Below, piece by piece: positions 25,312 to 38,461 of a stretch of DNA of 64,000 bases. The first letter of the stretch is position 1. Every line of letters starts with the position of its first letter. The notes under the pieces were generated by a model. That model saw nothing but the letters and a program-made list of their open reading frames with translations, was not told where the DNA came from and did not search any database. This DNA is from Saccopteryx bilineata (Eukaryota > Chordata > Mammalia > Chiroptera > Emballonuridae). A program made the position numbers and the translations under genes. The stretch is from assembly GCF_036850765.1 (NCBI RefSeq), contig NC_089490.1, positions 241,242,442 through 241,306,441 on the forward strand. Direction: 5' to 3'.

Positions 25312-26203
25312 TCAGAGAAGGGAGTCATCAGTACAGCCGCCTTCCAGGCCGTAGCGGAATTCCTGAAGGTTGGAGACCCCGTAGAAGTGGACAAAGGCTG
25401 CTGCTACCACCAGGACATGAAAAATCTGATGCGACTGGAACTGTAGGAACAAGAGATGCATGCCTCTTAGGGTACTGGCAAGGAGAGAGCAAATGAGGAG
25501 AAAGCTCTTACCTCATCTACTGTCTCTTTAAATTTTTTTTTTAATATCATGAAAGTAATACACAGATACACACACAGATTTTAGTGAGCGGAGAGAGAGA
25601 GACAGGAACATCAATCTGTTCCTGTATATGTCCTGACTTGGGAGCAAATTGGAAAGTGATGTATTTGTTGTAGAAAATTTTTTTAAAAGTCGTGTCAAAA
25701 ATACACCAAAATGTTCATATTGGTTACTTCCCCCCAATTTCCCCTGTGTAAATAGATATACCGCAAACACCACACAATCCCATATCTGTCTCAGACCTCT
25801 TACTTGGGGCCGGTCCCTGACCACAGGCACTGCCAGGAGGCCATTGCTTACCCAGATGTCAAACTTTCCAGGAAAGAAGCGCTCAGGAATGCGAGCAGCA
25901 TAGAGGCCAGCTCCGGTGATGTACATCACAGCCATGAGGAAGAACCAGCCCATCTGGCCCACGGTGGTGGCCTTGACAAAGCCCTCGGCAATAGTAAAGT
26001 GCATGGTGGGCACAACGCCGCTTAAGCCAAGGCCCAGGAACACCCCTGCACAGAGCAGACACAAAGCTGTCAGGTGAGGGGACACCACTACACAGAGCTC
26101 ACTGCTGCCTCACTCTGGAATCCAAGTGTCTATGATAACAGGTTCTTTTTTTTTTTTAATATATATTTTAATTAAAAAAAATTTTTTTTTCATTTTAGGA
26201 GAG

Positions 26204-26252
<49 letters not shown>

Positions 26253-29200
26253 CAGAGAGAGAAGGGGGAGAGGAGCAGAAAGCATCAACTCCCATATGTG
26301 CCTTGACCAGGCAAGCCCAGGGTTTCAAACCGCCGACCTCAGCATTTCTAGGTCGACGCTTTTATCCACTGCACCACCACAGGTCAGGCGATAACTAGCT
26401 CTTTATTCAGGAAATGTAGCCACAAGATGGATAATAGTGAACAGATATTTCTTCAACATCAGATAGGAAAAAGGCTTTGAAAGTGTTTATATAGCTATTA
26501 CCCTCTAAGGAGCAGCAAGAACCACCACCACACATTATTCATTATTTAAGAAGCCTTGGCAAAATGAGAGACCAATACCTTCTGGTGGCTGACTTGAGTA
26601 CAGAACCCAGAAGGCAAATCTTGAGGTGGCTTTGAGACAGAGAGAGTGGACAGGTTTCCCAGTGAGATTGTAAAAGTCTCAATCACCCAGGACTGACACC
26701 CAGGTTGGAAAATGTGGCTGCTGGGACAAGTAAGGTGATAGGAAGGGAAGAACGGGCACTTCTATCAACACCCCTGCAGCGCACACCACTGGATGGCTGG
26801 ATGGCAGGAACTACCTTCACTTTTGTAGATATAGCCTTGTTAAAGCACTGTGCCTGGCACATAGTTGATGCTTGATGAAGATTTAATTTTCATCTGGTGG
26901 TTATACCACCAGACACTAAGAAATCTAAAGAGATCAATGGTGTGCTGCTGTAAGAAACAAAACTTAAAAGTCTAGATGGGACAACCCAAAGATGCCTGTG
27001 CTACCAGCTACTATCATAGCTGACTGGTGTTTTTGTTGAAACCAAGCTTCCTGCTTCCCCAGTAAAACAACTAGAGGTGTTTTCATTTTAACTCGTTGGT
27101 CTGAGTGCTTAGGACTCAGGTCACTGAAATGACTGCTCTGTACATTTTTTTTTAACTTTCTCAAACCAAACAGCTGTCATTTTTATACTTGTAGCTAATT
27201 GATGAATGTGTGTCCTGTTAGCACTCTACTGAAATAGTATGAAAACTAGGAGACAACTGAGTTTTACAATCCACACTGTTCTGAAAGTTCTAAACACAAA
27301 TCAGGCTTTGAGTTGGGTCCTCAGACTGCAAATCTTAGGGCCTAAGGTTGAGCCTATCAGAGGTCAAAGTCCAAATACCTATGAGAGTTATATCTTCTTC
27401 CAACCCACCTGCTCTTGTCTGCCGGTGTTTTGGAGTGGCAAACCGGTCCCACTGTGCCACAATGATAGCAGAAATGCCCAGGACGCAGACAATGGAGAGG
27501 TAGATGAGCCGTGGCTGTGGGGAGCAGTAGAAGGAGTAATAGAGCCAGGGGACAAAGCTCCCCATGATGAGCAGAGCAATCCCTGAATAATCCAGTCTGA
27601 AAAAGAGCCACAAAATCGAAATGCATTAGTGGGAAAAATGAAGGCTTCCTACGGCTCGTTTAAACATTTTTTCTGTTCTCTACCTGCTCCCAGATCTGAC
27701 CATCCTGTCTCTTACCTATATCGTAGACTGAAATCCTAAAGGTCAAACACTTCTCTTTGCAGTGGAAAAGTTTCTCTCTCTTTCTCTTTTATTAGCAAGA
27801 GAGACAGACTGGAAGGAAGACGAGAAGAATCAACCCCTAGTTGCATCACTTTAGTTGTTCATTGATTGCTTCTCATACATGCCTTGACCAGGGGGCTCCA
27901 GCCAAGCAAGTAACCATAGGATCATGTCGGTGATCCCACACTCAAGCTGGCGACCCCACGCTTAAGCTGGGCGAGCCCATGCTTAAGCTAGTAACCTTGG
28001 GGTTTCAAATCTGGGTCCTCAGCATCCCAGGTTGATGCTCTCTCCACTGTGCCGCCACGGGTCAGGTGGGAAAGGTTCTAAGAGTCCCTGATCACAGAAC
28101 TTTCTCTCTCTCTCTCTTCCCATCATGAACAGCCATGTCCCCCAAGTGAGCACTTAAATTCAGCTCTGTCATAACCAGCTGGTTCCCAGCTTCACACTCA
28201 GGAAGGGCTCTGAATATCACCCAGTTCTGATAGGTGGCATTCTAAAACCAAAATCCTTAAATTGGGAGTAGTATTAAGAGGTACTGTTCAGTTTTAATTG
28301 ACTTTTAAATGCTAAAAATGTATTCATTACTGGTGTTATTGGAAAAAACAAAATAACCCACCACTAAAACCAACAACAACAGAACAAGCAAACGTAGAAC
28401 TCCAGGCTGAGCTGGGCTTTTGGAAGGCAGCAGATGATGGACATCTGGGGCTTGCAGCAGTGCGTGGGCAGTGAAGATAAGCTCCTCAGCTGTGGGCAGG
28501 AACACAGCAGAAAGCACAGGAGACACACCACGCCCTGCTTGGCTAGAGTGCGTGGTCTCAGAAGGCAGCCCACTAACACCAAAGCTTACACAGGCTAGTG
28601 TGTGCAGGTAGGAAATATATCCCACACCTGGGCCCTAGCTGTTGAGGTGGTTGCCATGAATTTTTTCATGAAGGATTTAAGGGAAAGCCCCATCACCCTA
28701 TTATATCCACAATGTAGAAAGCCTTTCCTCTGGCACAACAGGGCATCTTTCAGGGTCACTGAGTCCCAGTACTCAGCACTCAGATCACAGTATGTGACAA
28801 TGGCCTGGCCTTTCCATGCTGACAAAAGTTCTTTCACTCACTTGGAAAATGTCCGAGAGACCTTCTCTGAATGACAGTAGACGGTGTGAAAGAGCCAGGA
28901 GAAGCTGAGGCAGAGCACTGCACCCAAGAAGAACATCCCAAAAACCACCTTCTCCTGCAGGGGGGCCATGAAGTACATGTTTGGTCTGAGCATGGTCAAG
29001 ATTCCCAAAAAGAGAAACAGCACGAAACCTAGAGGAGGAAAAGGAAAAAGCCTGAGGGAGGGGGAACGTGTATATTTTGACAGTTGATGGTATTAAATCA
29101 GAACTAACACTATAGTGTTAGCTGTGGGAACTGCAGACTGAAATTTCAATGGAAACAGCAGTCACATAAACCCAGACAAAAAGACCATTTATAAAACAGC

Positions 29201-32200
29201 ATTTTGCGGTGACAGTGGGAACTTCTGAAATGGAAGGAACTGCCTGCATGCTGGACAGCTCTCCCAGGGATCACAAGACAACCCCGAGTTTCATTTTCTT
29301 CCACCATTTCTAGCCCCCCCCCATCTTAAAGCTCAATGACCAATAGTTAACCAGCTCACTGGTGGTTCACAGGCACAAGGCCAGCTTTCAATCAAGTAGA
29401 ACAATTCTCTTTTTCTTCCTTCCCAGGGACAAAGGCTCTGTACAACCCTTCAGCACTTAAAGCGACAAAAAAGACTGCCTTTTCCCACCCAAACCTCTCA
29501 CCAAGCAGATGGGTCCAGATGTTGCCAGTCTCTGTGTGGATGCGGAAGATGCTCTTGAAGCAAGCCCGGAAGGAGGGCATGGGCGGTCTGTGGCCGTGCA
29601 GCAGGTAGTCGTTGTCCTTCAGCCAGTCGGGGAGCACATCATATGGGATGACCCTCCAGCGTCCTTCCCAGACCTAGAATAGTTAACCTTTGAACAATGC
29701 AGGTTTGGATTGCACAGATCCCCTTATCCATGTTTCAGCTGCATAGTGGATTGGCATCCCTAACCTCACTGTTCAGAGTCAGCTGTAGACACACACTCTC
29801 TAAGCAAGGCCCAAGAGAACACCAGTTTTCCTAAGGATGAGGGGTGGAGGGGGACATCAGTCAGGCTTTGGCTGGGCTCAGGTAATGGGGGAACCAGGCT
29901 GGACCTGGAGACCCAGGACACAGCATGAAAGTGACAATAGCAGAACGGACTGAGTCCTGACCATATTCTTGATGCCTCTGTTCGTGTGTCAGGTCAGGTT
30001 ATCTGGAGAACTAAAGAAAGTAAGTCAGGACCTCCTTTAAGCTACTTGAAGTTTCAAAATTAAGTGAATAAAGTGAACAGAAGAGACAAATTGTACTCAT
30101 GGCTTTCTGAAGCCACACAGTTGAGCTCTCCATGGCACCTTTCCTCCAGGAATATCTGGCTGTTCCTGCTCCACCCTCCCCCAGTGGGTTTAAGTTCGCA
30201 CTAGGTTGAGACAATGTCTTTTTAGAGCAAAGGTTTTGTGGGGTTTTCTTGACAGAGACAGAGAATGCGTCATATAGAGGGACAAACAGGGACAGACAAT
30301 AGGAAGGGAGAAAGATGGAAGCATCAATTCTTCATTGCAGCACCTTAGTTGTTCCATTGATTGCTTTCTCATATGTGCCTTGACTGGGGGACTACAGCAG
30401 AGCGAGGGACCCCTTGCTCAAGCCAGCAACCTTGGGCTCAAGCCAGTGACTGTGGGCTTCAAGCCAGCAACCATGGGGTCATGTCTATGATCCCACACTC
30501 AAGCCAGCGACTTTGGGGTTTCAAACCTGGGTCCTCCACGTCCTAGTCCAATGCTCTATCCACTGTGCCACTGCCTGGTCAGGCTAGAGCAAAGGTTCTT
30601 AACAGAATCCAGGGAGTAGATAGAAAAATTTATCTTCATTTTTACTCACCTTTAACTAAAATTTAATATTTCCCTCAATTATAAATGTGAACAAACCACA
30701 ATAGAATTAGAACTGTGCCTGTCAGTAACTAAAATCACAGATAATTTTACACATTAATTTTACATACATCAAAATATTTCTATTCATCACTACTTAGAAT
30801 CTGTAAGTGTTAATGTTATAACTTGTCATTAATGCATATTTCACGTGTTAATAAAGGAGCCCACATTACTGTACCCATTTTAATATCTTAATGACTGCCA
30901 GAAGGGGCCAGAGCAGAAAAATTAAGAGTTCTGTTTTAGAAAATATTTTGAATAAAGCCTAACACATTAGGCCATAAAAATATGCTACCCTTTCCCTGGA
31001 TTTACTTCACCTTGGGCACAAAAAATCTACACACAGGAATAAAAAGTCTTCAGCCCAGTGCAGGCCTGCTACCTGGGACATCCCCAAGAAGCCCATCACC
31101 CCTCCCATCCAGGACAGAAGCTCCCAGGCTGCACCTTATACACGAACTCCTCCATCTTCTCCATGGCATGGTGGGCTTGCAGCGGAAGTGTCAGGACCCG
31201 CACCTCTTCTTCTTCCTCCTGGGGCCCTGGGCATGCTTGTTCTTCTTCAGCCTGTGTGAACAAACCAACACAAACCAACCCCAGCAGTCATCTCATAACT
31301 GCTCTATTCCAGATCAGACAAATCCAGGAAAACCCAAACTCAACGCTTTGTGCACATGGCCTGTGGCCTCTTCTCCAAAAGCATGACAGTAAGTTTAGGG
31401 CACTCCGTTCAGGATTTACTGGTGCTGTGTAAATGCTGAGGTGAGAGCTAGACAGTAGTCAGGCTGGCAGAGATGACAGTGGAGGGAGGGACACAGGATT
31501 AGCACCAAACCCAAATGTTCATTCATTTGTTTGTTTAGTGAGAGGAGGGGAGGCAGAGACAGACTCCTGATGCACCCTGACTGGGATCCCCCCCCGGGAA
31601 GACCACTAGGGGGCAATTCTCTGCCCATCTGGGGCCCTTGCTCTGTTGCAACTGGAGCCATTTTTTTGCGCCCGAGGCAGAGGCCATGGAGCCATCCTAA
31701 GCACCCGAGGTCAAATCGTTCCAATCAAGCCATGGCTGCAGGAGGGGAAGGGGGGTGTGTGGAAGAAGTGAGAGAGGAGGGGTGGAGAAGCAGATGGGTG
31801 CTTCCTGTACGTGCCCTGACCGGGAATCGAACTCGGGACATCCACACGTGGGGCCAGCACTCTACCACTGAGTCAACTGGCCAGGGCTCCCAAATGTTCT
31901 TTAAGTCTGAAAGTCTGAGTGCCACCCCTCACCCCCAAATTTCTAGGACAGTAGTTCTCAACTACTCCAATTTCCCAAATACTTCCATCTTCTAGACCAT
32001 GAAATTCTCAAAACAAGGAGAAAGACAGTCTCAGAGATCCCCTCAGGACTGAAATCCGCTCCCCGTTCCCTGCTTGCTGACTCTGGGGATGCCATGATGA
32101 CTAAACTGTATCCATAGCAGCTCCCAGGAGGACCAGAGCCGCAGAACTGGCTCCGACAGGAAAGAGCAGCACTGACCCCTGTGCCGGAAAGAGCCCTGAC

Positions 32201-33043
32201 ACGAGAGTGCAACTGGCGGAGTACCTGTCCTCCACAGGCTCTCTGTCCCAGACTCCAGACCATGGAGGAGAGCTCCACACTTCAGCTCCTTCCCTGAGCT
32301 ATCTGTTCTTGAGAAAGCAATCAATGAACAACTAAGGTGTCATTATCTGCTCTCCTGCTGATGGCCCTGGTGAACAAATGGCCCCTCTCAGACTTTGTGA
32401 CACAGAGTCCTGCTTGCTTACTAAGAGCAGCACTCTCCTGTCCTCAGTAACAGAGTCCTTGGTTTTGTTCAGGGTGCAATGTTACTGTAATTTTACTCAG
32501 GCCCAAGGAAAAGGCTGCACTGTCCAACTTCCACTGCAGCTGAGTGTGACTAAGTACAAGTTCCGACCTCTGGCAGATGGGATGTAACTGGGAGTGTCCA
32601 GGCACTTCCAGAAAGGGTGGGTCCTTCTCCTTCCTCCTTTGTGCTGGCTACTGTGTGGGCGTGTTGATGGACATTAAGATAAAGGAGGGGCAAGGCAGGT
32701 GCCTGACAGTGGTACAGCCTTGACCTGCTTCCTCCTATTAGTCTTTTACTGGACAGAATCCTATCTTGCCAGAGCCACAGGGATTTTTGTCATGTGAAGC
32801 TGAATCTAGTCCTAGCTGTGAGTTGAGAGCTTACAAAGTGCAGATGGAGGAGGTGAAGGAGAGAGTCCAACCAAGGGACGGACTCCTGGGAAGATGACTT
32901 ACTTTGGTTGGACTGGCAGCTCCCCGTTTGCCCTTCTCTTCTAGCAGGGGTCCTAGCTCAGCCAGCTCCACCGTGTCCGTCTCCCTGTTGCTGGCAGGAG
33001 CCCCATTGCCTTGTGCCGCCACAGGTCCTTTGTGAGAAGACAT
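25312..33043 (-). CDS. ADIPOR1: Adiponectin receptor 1, seven coding exons
   Basis: ADIPOR1 is a seven-helix plasma-membrane protein of the PAQR family. It has a cytosolic N-terminus and a zinc-dependent, ceramidase-like core, and signals to AMPK. Coding exons are 32903-33043, 31135-31251, 29502-29673, 28842-29028, 27409-27596, 25852-26045 and 25312-25440, all with GT/AG edges. They total 1128 nt, or 375 aa, equal to human. The last exon reads F-Q-S-H-Q-I-F-H in frame after a CTACAG acceptor. The zinc ligands of the family are present: H191 (S-W-L-F-H), D208 (K-L-D-Y-S), H337 and H341. Residues 1-86 are acidic and disordered-looking, with a five-glutamate run near 70. Compared with my memory of human, differences cluster in that tail. 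No lesion was seen. Confidence 0.98.
25528..25645 (-). mobile_element. SINE-D fragment
   Basis: Poly-T, then gattttagtgagcggagaga and an acatcaatctgttcctgtat body, without a complete head. It lies in the last ADIPOR1 intron. Confidence 0.5.
26149..26389 (-). mobile_element. SINE-B with (GA)n expansion
   Basis: A minus-strand copy. The imperfect target duplication begins gataaca at 26134 and gataact at 26390. An uninterrupted (ga)n run lies near 26214-26246. Confidence 0.78.
27770..28066 (-). mobile_element. SINE-C, old copy
   Basis: A diverged minus-strand copy: gagaagaatcaacccctagt body, gccgccacgggtcagg head at the right. Confidence 0.65.
29686..29795. repeat. MER2/Tigger-like DNA transposon fragment
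   Basis: The stretch resembles the Tigger-derived MER2 terminus (ttgaacaatgcaggtttgga, then ttatccatgt). It begins about a dozen bases upstream of the acceptor of the ADIPOR1 exon at 29502-29673. Assigned by recognition. Confidence 0.45.
30236..30584 (-). mobile_element. SINE-C
   Basis: A minus-strand copy with target duplication tagagcaaaggtt at 30223-30235 and 30585-30597. Confidence 0.82.
31519..31888 (-). mobile_element. SINE-A, older copy
   Basis: A diverged minus-strand copy flanked by cccaaatgttc at 31508-31518 and 31889-31899. Confidence 0.75.
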
Positions 33044-33063
33044 CTAGCTGGTTCCTCAATACC
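33044..33063 (-). other. ADIPOR1 5' UTR part of the first coding exon
   Basis: A GCTGCAG acceptor on the minus strand ends at 33064, leaving 20 nt before the ATG at 33041-33043. Confidence 0.6.
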
Positions 33064-33251
33064 CTGCAGCTTCAGCTTGGGGAAAGGCTGGGTGTCTCAG
33101 CCCCAGAGGGCAGAGATCTCCCTGTGATGGCAGACACTGAAAGCAAACACAACATGAAGGGTGTTGACAATTTATTCCTCTCAGAGTTCTGAAGCCACAA
33201 GTCAGTACTGAATAAGACACTAGCTAAACAACACATCCTGTTTCCAATTCT

Positions 33252-33535
33252 TTTTTAAGTGAGAGAGGGGAGACAGTGAGGCAGACTTCCGCATGTGTCC
33301 AGACTAGGATCCACCCGGCAACCCCCTTCTGGGGCAGATGTTTGAATCAACTGAGCTATCCTCAGCACCTAAGGCTGACACTCAAACCAACAGAGCCACT
33401 GGCTGTGGGAGGGAAAGAGGGAGAGAAGGGGAGAAGCAGATGGTCACTTCTCATGTGTGCTCTGACCAAGGATCGAATCCCGGACATCCACATACCAGGC
33501 CAACGCTCTATCCACTGAGCAAACCGGCCAGGGCC
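33252..33535 (-). mobile_element. SINE-A, older and shortened
   Basis: A minus-strand copy, internally deleted. The target duplication is cctgtttccaattct at 33237-33251 and cctgtctctaattct at 33536-33550. Confidence 0.72.
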
Positions 33536-36519
33536 CCTGTCTCTAATTCTAAAGGCCAATTAATTGCTAAAATGAAATCTATTCCTTCTTCTCCCTCTTT
33601 AATATTACTCTTTACTCAGAACCCCTTAAAAGGTTGAAAATATCATATAACACTTGGTTGCTTGACCTCAAAGCATCTGTGATTTTTGTACCAAACTGTC
33701 ACCACAGAAAAATAGCTATCCACTCCCTCCCATGGGTATGGAGCCCATTGAGTGAGAAGACATAGCCCATCATTCCCAAAGCTAGTTCTGCTCAAGAAAC
33801 ATCTGGCTTTGAGATTATGAAGCCAATACACGAAGTCAACACCTGGCTGTAACTACAAGACCTCGGAGGCTTAGTAAAGAATTTAATGCCAACTGAACTC
33901 AGCTTGGTTTTATTTACAAATGCTCTGACAAGTGTGCCCTGCATACAAAAGGAGCTTGTGAGCTAGGTGTCCAGTGGTTAATTTCTCTGCAAAGTCTACT
34001 AATTCTATTATATGATTTGATCCTAGGTTGAACACCTGGATAATAAGCTTCATAACAACCGCTCTTTAAAGGAACCAATAACTTACCTGGAAGCAGGAAG
34101 CTGAAAACAAGGAGGTAGCCTGGCCCTCTGCACACATGCTAAACAACTGGCTCAGCAAGAGCTTGGCCAGCCACCCCAGATCATAACCTAAGTCCCACTC
34201 AAGTTAGATTTTAAGAAATGGCCATACAGATCCTTTAGGAAAACCAGAAAAACCTAGAACTCGGTTTTCTAGGAACAGTCTCAAAACCTTTCAGGTTTTC
34301 CTGAGTTAGATTTCAGGCAGTAGTCTTTAATCAAGCCTCAGAGAAATAAAAATTATATTGAGAAGTGCCCAAAGATTTCCACAGCCATGTAAATTACTAG
34401 TTTCTTTCTCTCGGAAATAAAGTTTATTGATCATTAACAGCAACAGCAGCCAGAATATTAGCATTTTTTGCACTAGTTACCCGAGTCCCAATAACCAGAG
34501 GGCAATGCAAGGAGGGCCAGGTAACACCTGCACTGATTTACAAGAGGGGAAATGTAGGCTTAGGAAACCCAAATCGTTTCTAAGGGGCAGAGTGTGCATG
34601 ACCACTCCTGAGGCTTGATCTCCCCTGGCTGTTCACTATACAAGCATCTCTACCAACATCTTTGACATCTCGTACCAGTTATCTCTCTATTTTTTAATCC
34701 AAGAGTAACCACACTTTCTTCTCAGGGATTTTAATTGGGTTTAGATAGTCAGGTGAGGTCAGTCCTCAAGTTTCAAAAGTCATGCTATGCTCAACTCACA
34801 AGCACAGCTGAAAGCATCAGGCAAATCTAGTTCGAGAGCAAACAATAATTCCCCGTGCAGCAGACCTTTACATGGTCTCAACATATAGGAAGTTCCTCTT
34901 CCTGCAAGTATGTAAGACTGACAAGACAAATGCCACTTAGTCAACAACTGAGCCACCATGGACAACAGGAAGCTGGAGGCCCCTGAAAACCTCAGGACAG
35001 AGGCAACCCACGTGAGAAGAAACATTGGGAAATCCTTTTCAACAGGTTGACCACAAAACCTGTTTCCTCAAAGTGAAGTACTACCCCATCAACAGCTTGA
35101 CCTATACTGAAAAATAATTTACACTGGAGAAAAAATATAAATAGCTTTGGGCATCTTGGAGAAGTAAGTCTCAAAAGGGGAATATTAGCTCAGAATACTG
35201 CTGCCAGTACTTTAGAGGCAGGCCAAAAAAATTATTCTCAGGTTCTAGGATACAGTATTACATAGGTGACAAATTGATACATAACCCTGATTTTGATCAG
35301 AGCCCACATTTCAAAATGAATTAATGGGGCAGCATTCCAGCCAACAAGCACAAGACAATACTTTTTATCACTTGCTAAGGATTTACGCTTGTGGAGATTT
35401 CTCCTTTCCTTGAAATCTAACAAATGTATTTCATACTGCACCCTAAGGCATTCTAAGGTTTTGTGCAGAATAAAAAGTTTAACAAGCAAAGTCATTGTCT
35501 TCAAAGAGCCTACAATTCAATGGCATAAAGTAATGTAAGGTATGTACAGTCAGTGATATAATTTCACTGCTCCAGGAGAGCAGTGGAGAGAGAGAACCCC
35601 TAAGCTAGAATGGCCACACACTAAGTTCAGTTATTTCTAATGCTGTGTAAAACTATTTTACTAGAAGCAATGAGAATAATATAGACAAACTTCAAGTTGG
35701 GCAACTAGGGTCAGAAATCAGAAGCAAAACCAGGTTAGTATTCTTATAACTTCCTCATTTAATCTGAAAAATTTCTACGCCATCAAGTCCAGCATTCTCT
35801 TAGTCTCTTGGTCATCATTAAAGACTTTTCCCTTTCTGTCCAAATCACGTGCTGCTAAGTCTTCTGATTCCCCCCAGCTCCTATGTCCCTGCTCCCCAAT
35901 AACGTCTCCTAGACTCAGAATCACTAAACCTAACACCCTAGTTAATTGACAAACCCGCCATCAGCTACAACTCATCATACAAGACGTGTCATCATGCATT
36001 GAAATACATACAATGGAGGTCATCATAGTGAGCAAAGTCCACTGTCCACTTTGGTCTTCTAAACTGTAGCAACAGAGACAGGAAAGGGAGAGATAGGGAT
36101 CGGAGGTCTGGCAAGAAAGAAAAGCAAGTAATACTAGGACCTAAAAATATAATTTCTGACAGGGTAGACCACTCACAAACAATTGGGAATGATTATGTGT
36201 TTTGGTCTCTCTGACATATAAAATCAGCATACACCCCTAAGTTGTTAAGACTGATTCTGGGAACACTCAGGAGAGACAAATACACTTCAGCTGTCTATAT
36301 CCTTATGTCAAACTCAAACTCACCTCAAACTCACCACACTGGATGTAGCAAGTTATAAGTGGGCCAAACTCCATGGAGTGCATTTTTGATAGGATTTCTT
36401 CAATTCCAGCTAATAAGTTTTTACCACTAAGCTTTCTAAATGGATAGACCCATATTAGAAAATAGAGCTGTGGACGCAGAGAGTTATTTGTGTGCCAAAC
36501 TTGGGAAAGGACTGATTAA

Positions 36520-36669
36520 AAAAAAAAAAAATTATTTATTAATTTTAGAGAGAGAGGAAAGGTAAAAGAAACACCAGTTTGTTGTTTCACTTATTTATGC
36601 ATTCACTGCTTGATTCTTTTTTTTTTAATTTTTTTTTAAAAATTTATTCATTTTTAGAGAGGAGAGAGA

Positions 36670-36707
<38 letters not shown>

Positions 36708-36935
36708 AGAGACAGAGAGAGAAGGGGGGAGGAGCTGGAAGCATCAACTCCCATATGTACCTTGACCAGGCAAGCCCAGGGTTTCGAACCGGCGACCTCA
36801 GCATTTCCAGGTCGACGTTTTATCCACTGCGCCACCACAGGTCAGGCCACTGCTTGATTCTTGTATGAGCCCTGACCAGGGATCGAACCTGCAACCTTAG
36901 CATATTGGGACAATGCTGCTCAGTCAGTGCCCAGG
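36520..36935 (-). mobile_element. SINE-D, interrupted by a SINE-B
   Basis: The tail half is at about 36520-36618 and the head half (ccctgaccagggatcgaacc) at about 36848-36935, split by a later SINE-B insertion. Confidence 0.7.
36619..36847 (-). mobile_element. SINE-B nested in SINE-D
   Basis: A minus-strand copy with target duplication cactgcttgattctt at 36604-36618 and 36848-36862. It includes a (ga)n stretch. Confidence 0.85.
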
Positions 36936-36942
36936 ACTGATT

Positions 36943-37004
36943 TTTTTTTTTTTAAGATTTTATTTATTTATTATAGAGAGGGGAGGGAGGGAGGGGGAGA
37001 GAGA

Positions 37005-37039
<35 letters not shown>

Positions 37040-37160
37040 GAGGAGGAGCAGGAAGCCACAACTCTCATATGTGCCTTGACCAGGCAAGCCCAGGGTTTTG
37101 AACCGGCAACCTCAGCGTTTCTAGGTTGACGTTTTATCCACTGAGCCACCACAGGTCAGG
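36943..37160 (-). mobile_element. SINE-B
   Basis: A minus-strand copy with an expanded (ga)n tail. A short ctgatt lies on both sides. Confidence 0.75.
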
Positions 37161-37170
37161 CTGATTCTTT

Positions 37171-37693
37171 TTTTTTAATTTTAGTGAGAGGGCCCTGGCC
37201 AGTTGGCTCAGTGGTAGAGCGTTGGCCTGGCATGCAGGAGTCCCGGGTTCGATTCCCAGCCAGGGCACACAGAAGAAGCGCCCAACTGCTTCTCCACCCC
37301 TCCCCCTCTCCTTCCTCTCTGTCTCTCTCTTCCCCTCCCACAGCCAAGGCTCCGTTGGAGCAAAGTTTGCCCTGGCGCTGAGGATGGCTCTGTGGCCTCT
37401 GCCTCAGGCACTAGAATGGCTCTGGTTGCAGCAGAGCATCGCCCCCTGGTGGGCATGTTGGGTGGATCCTGGTCGGGCGCATGCGGGAGTCTGTCTGACT
37501 GCCTCCCCGTTTCCAACTTCAGAAAAATACAAAAAAATAAAAATAATTTTAATGAGAGAAGGAGAGGCAGAGAGACAGACTCCTGCATGCACCGGAACCC
37601 AGATCCACCCCACAAGCCCACTAGGGGGCGATGCTCTGCCCATCTGGGACCCTTGCTCCATTGCAATCAGAAATCAGAGCCATTTTTTAGCAA
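37171..37693 (-). mobile_element. SINE-A, old and partial, split by a younger SINE-A
   Basis: The older minus-strand copy is recognised by gagaggcagagagacagact and ctagggggcgatgctctgcc. It lacks its head. A plus-strand SINE-A interrupts it at 37191-37544. Confidence 0.65.
37191..37544 (+). mobile_element. SINE-A nested in an older SINE-A
   Basis: A plus-strand copy with duplication aattttagtgagag at 37177-37190 and aattttaatgagag at 37545-37558 (one mismatch). Confidence 0.82.
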
Positions 37694-37708
37694 CCAGGAC
37701 TGATTCTT

Positions 37709-38038
37709 TTCTCTCTCTCTTTTTTTTTACAGAGACATAGCGAGAGTCAGAGAGAGGGATAGATAGGGACAGACAGGAACGGAGATGAGAAGCATCAATC
37801 ATCAGTTTTTTGTTGCGACACCTTGGTTGTTCATTGATTGCTTTCTCGTATGTGCCTTGACCGTGGGCCTTCAGCAGACCGAGAAACCCTTGCTCAAGCC
37901 AGCAACCTTGGGTCCAAGCTGGTGAGCTTTGCTCAAACCAGATGAGCCCGCGCTCAAGTTGGCGACCTCGGGTTCTTGAACTTGGGTACTCCGCATCCTG
38001 GTCCAGTGCTCTATCCACTGTGCCACTGCCTGGTCAGG
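37709..38038 (-). mobile_element. SINE-C
   Basis: A minus-strand copy with target duplication ccaggactgattctt at 37694-37708 and 38039-38053. Confidence 0.87.
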
Positions 38039-38461
38039 CCAGGACTGATTCTTAATCACCAGCCAGCTACTTGGAGAGTTTATTTCCCTCACAGTTTTTT
38101 GAGACATTTATTCTTTGAACCAGTTCTCAAGTTTCCCAGGCTATAGCACAATCCTCCCCTGGAGCAAAGGCACAGAGCTTCTAGTTTTAAATCTGGGATC
38201 CCTGGACCCTTAGGGAATCCATGGGTAGGCTCTACCTATGCCTACCTGACTTTGTTTCAAAACAAGACTAGTCGAGTAGTAAAGACAAGGAACAGCTATC
38301 TTTTCCTCTATATACCCTGTTAGAGAAGGACAGTTTCATAGCAATAGCTGGGGAAAAATGAATCCAGGCAAAGGCCTATGTTTGAAAATTACCGAAGTGT
38401 AGCAATGGGGTCTCAGCTTTCCTACTTGATGCCAAGTCACTGACTTAAGAGTGTGAAGCAG

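Noticed and set aside
32310..32340. Short match to the SINE-C tail (caatcaatgaacaactaagg)
   Set aside because: Only about 25 bases, without head, tail or duplications; too short to annotate as an insertion.
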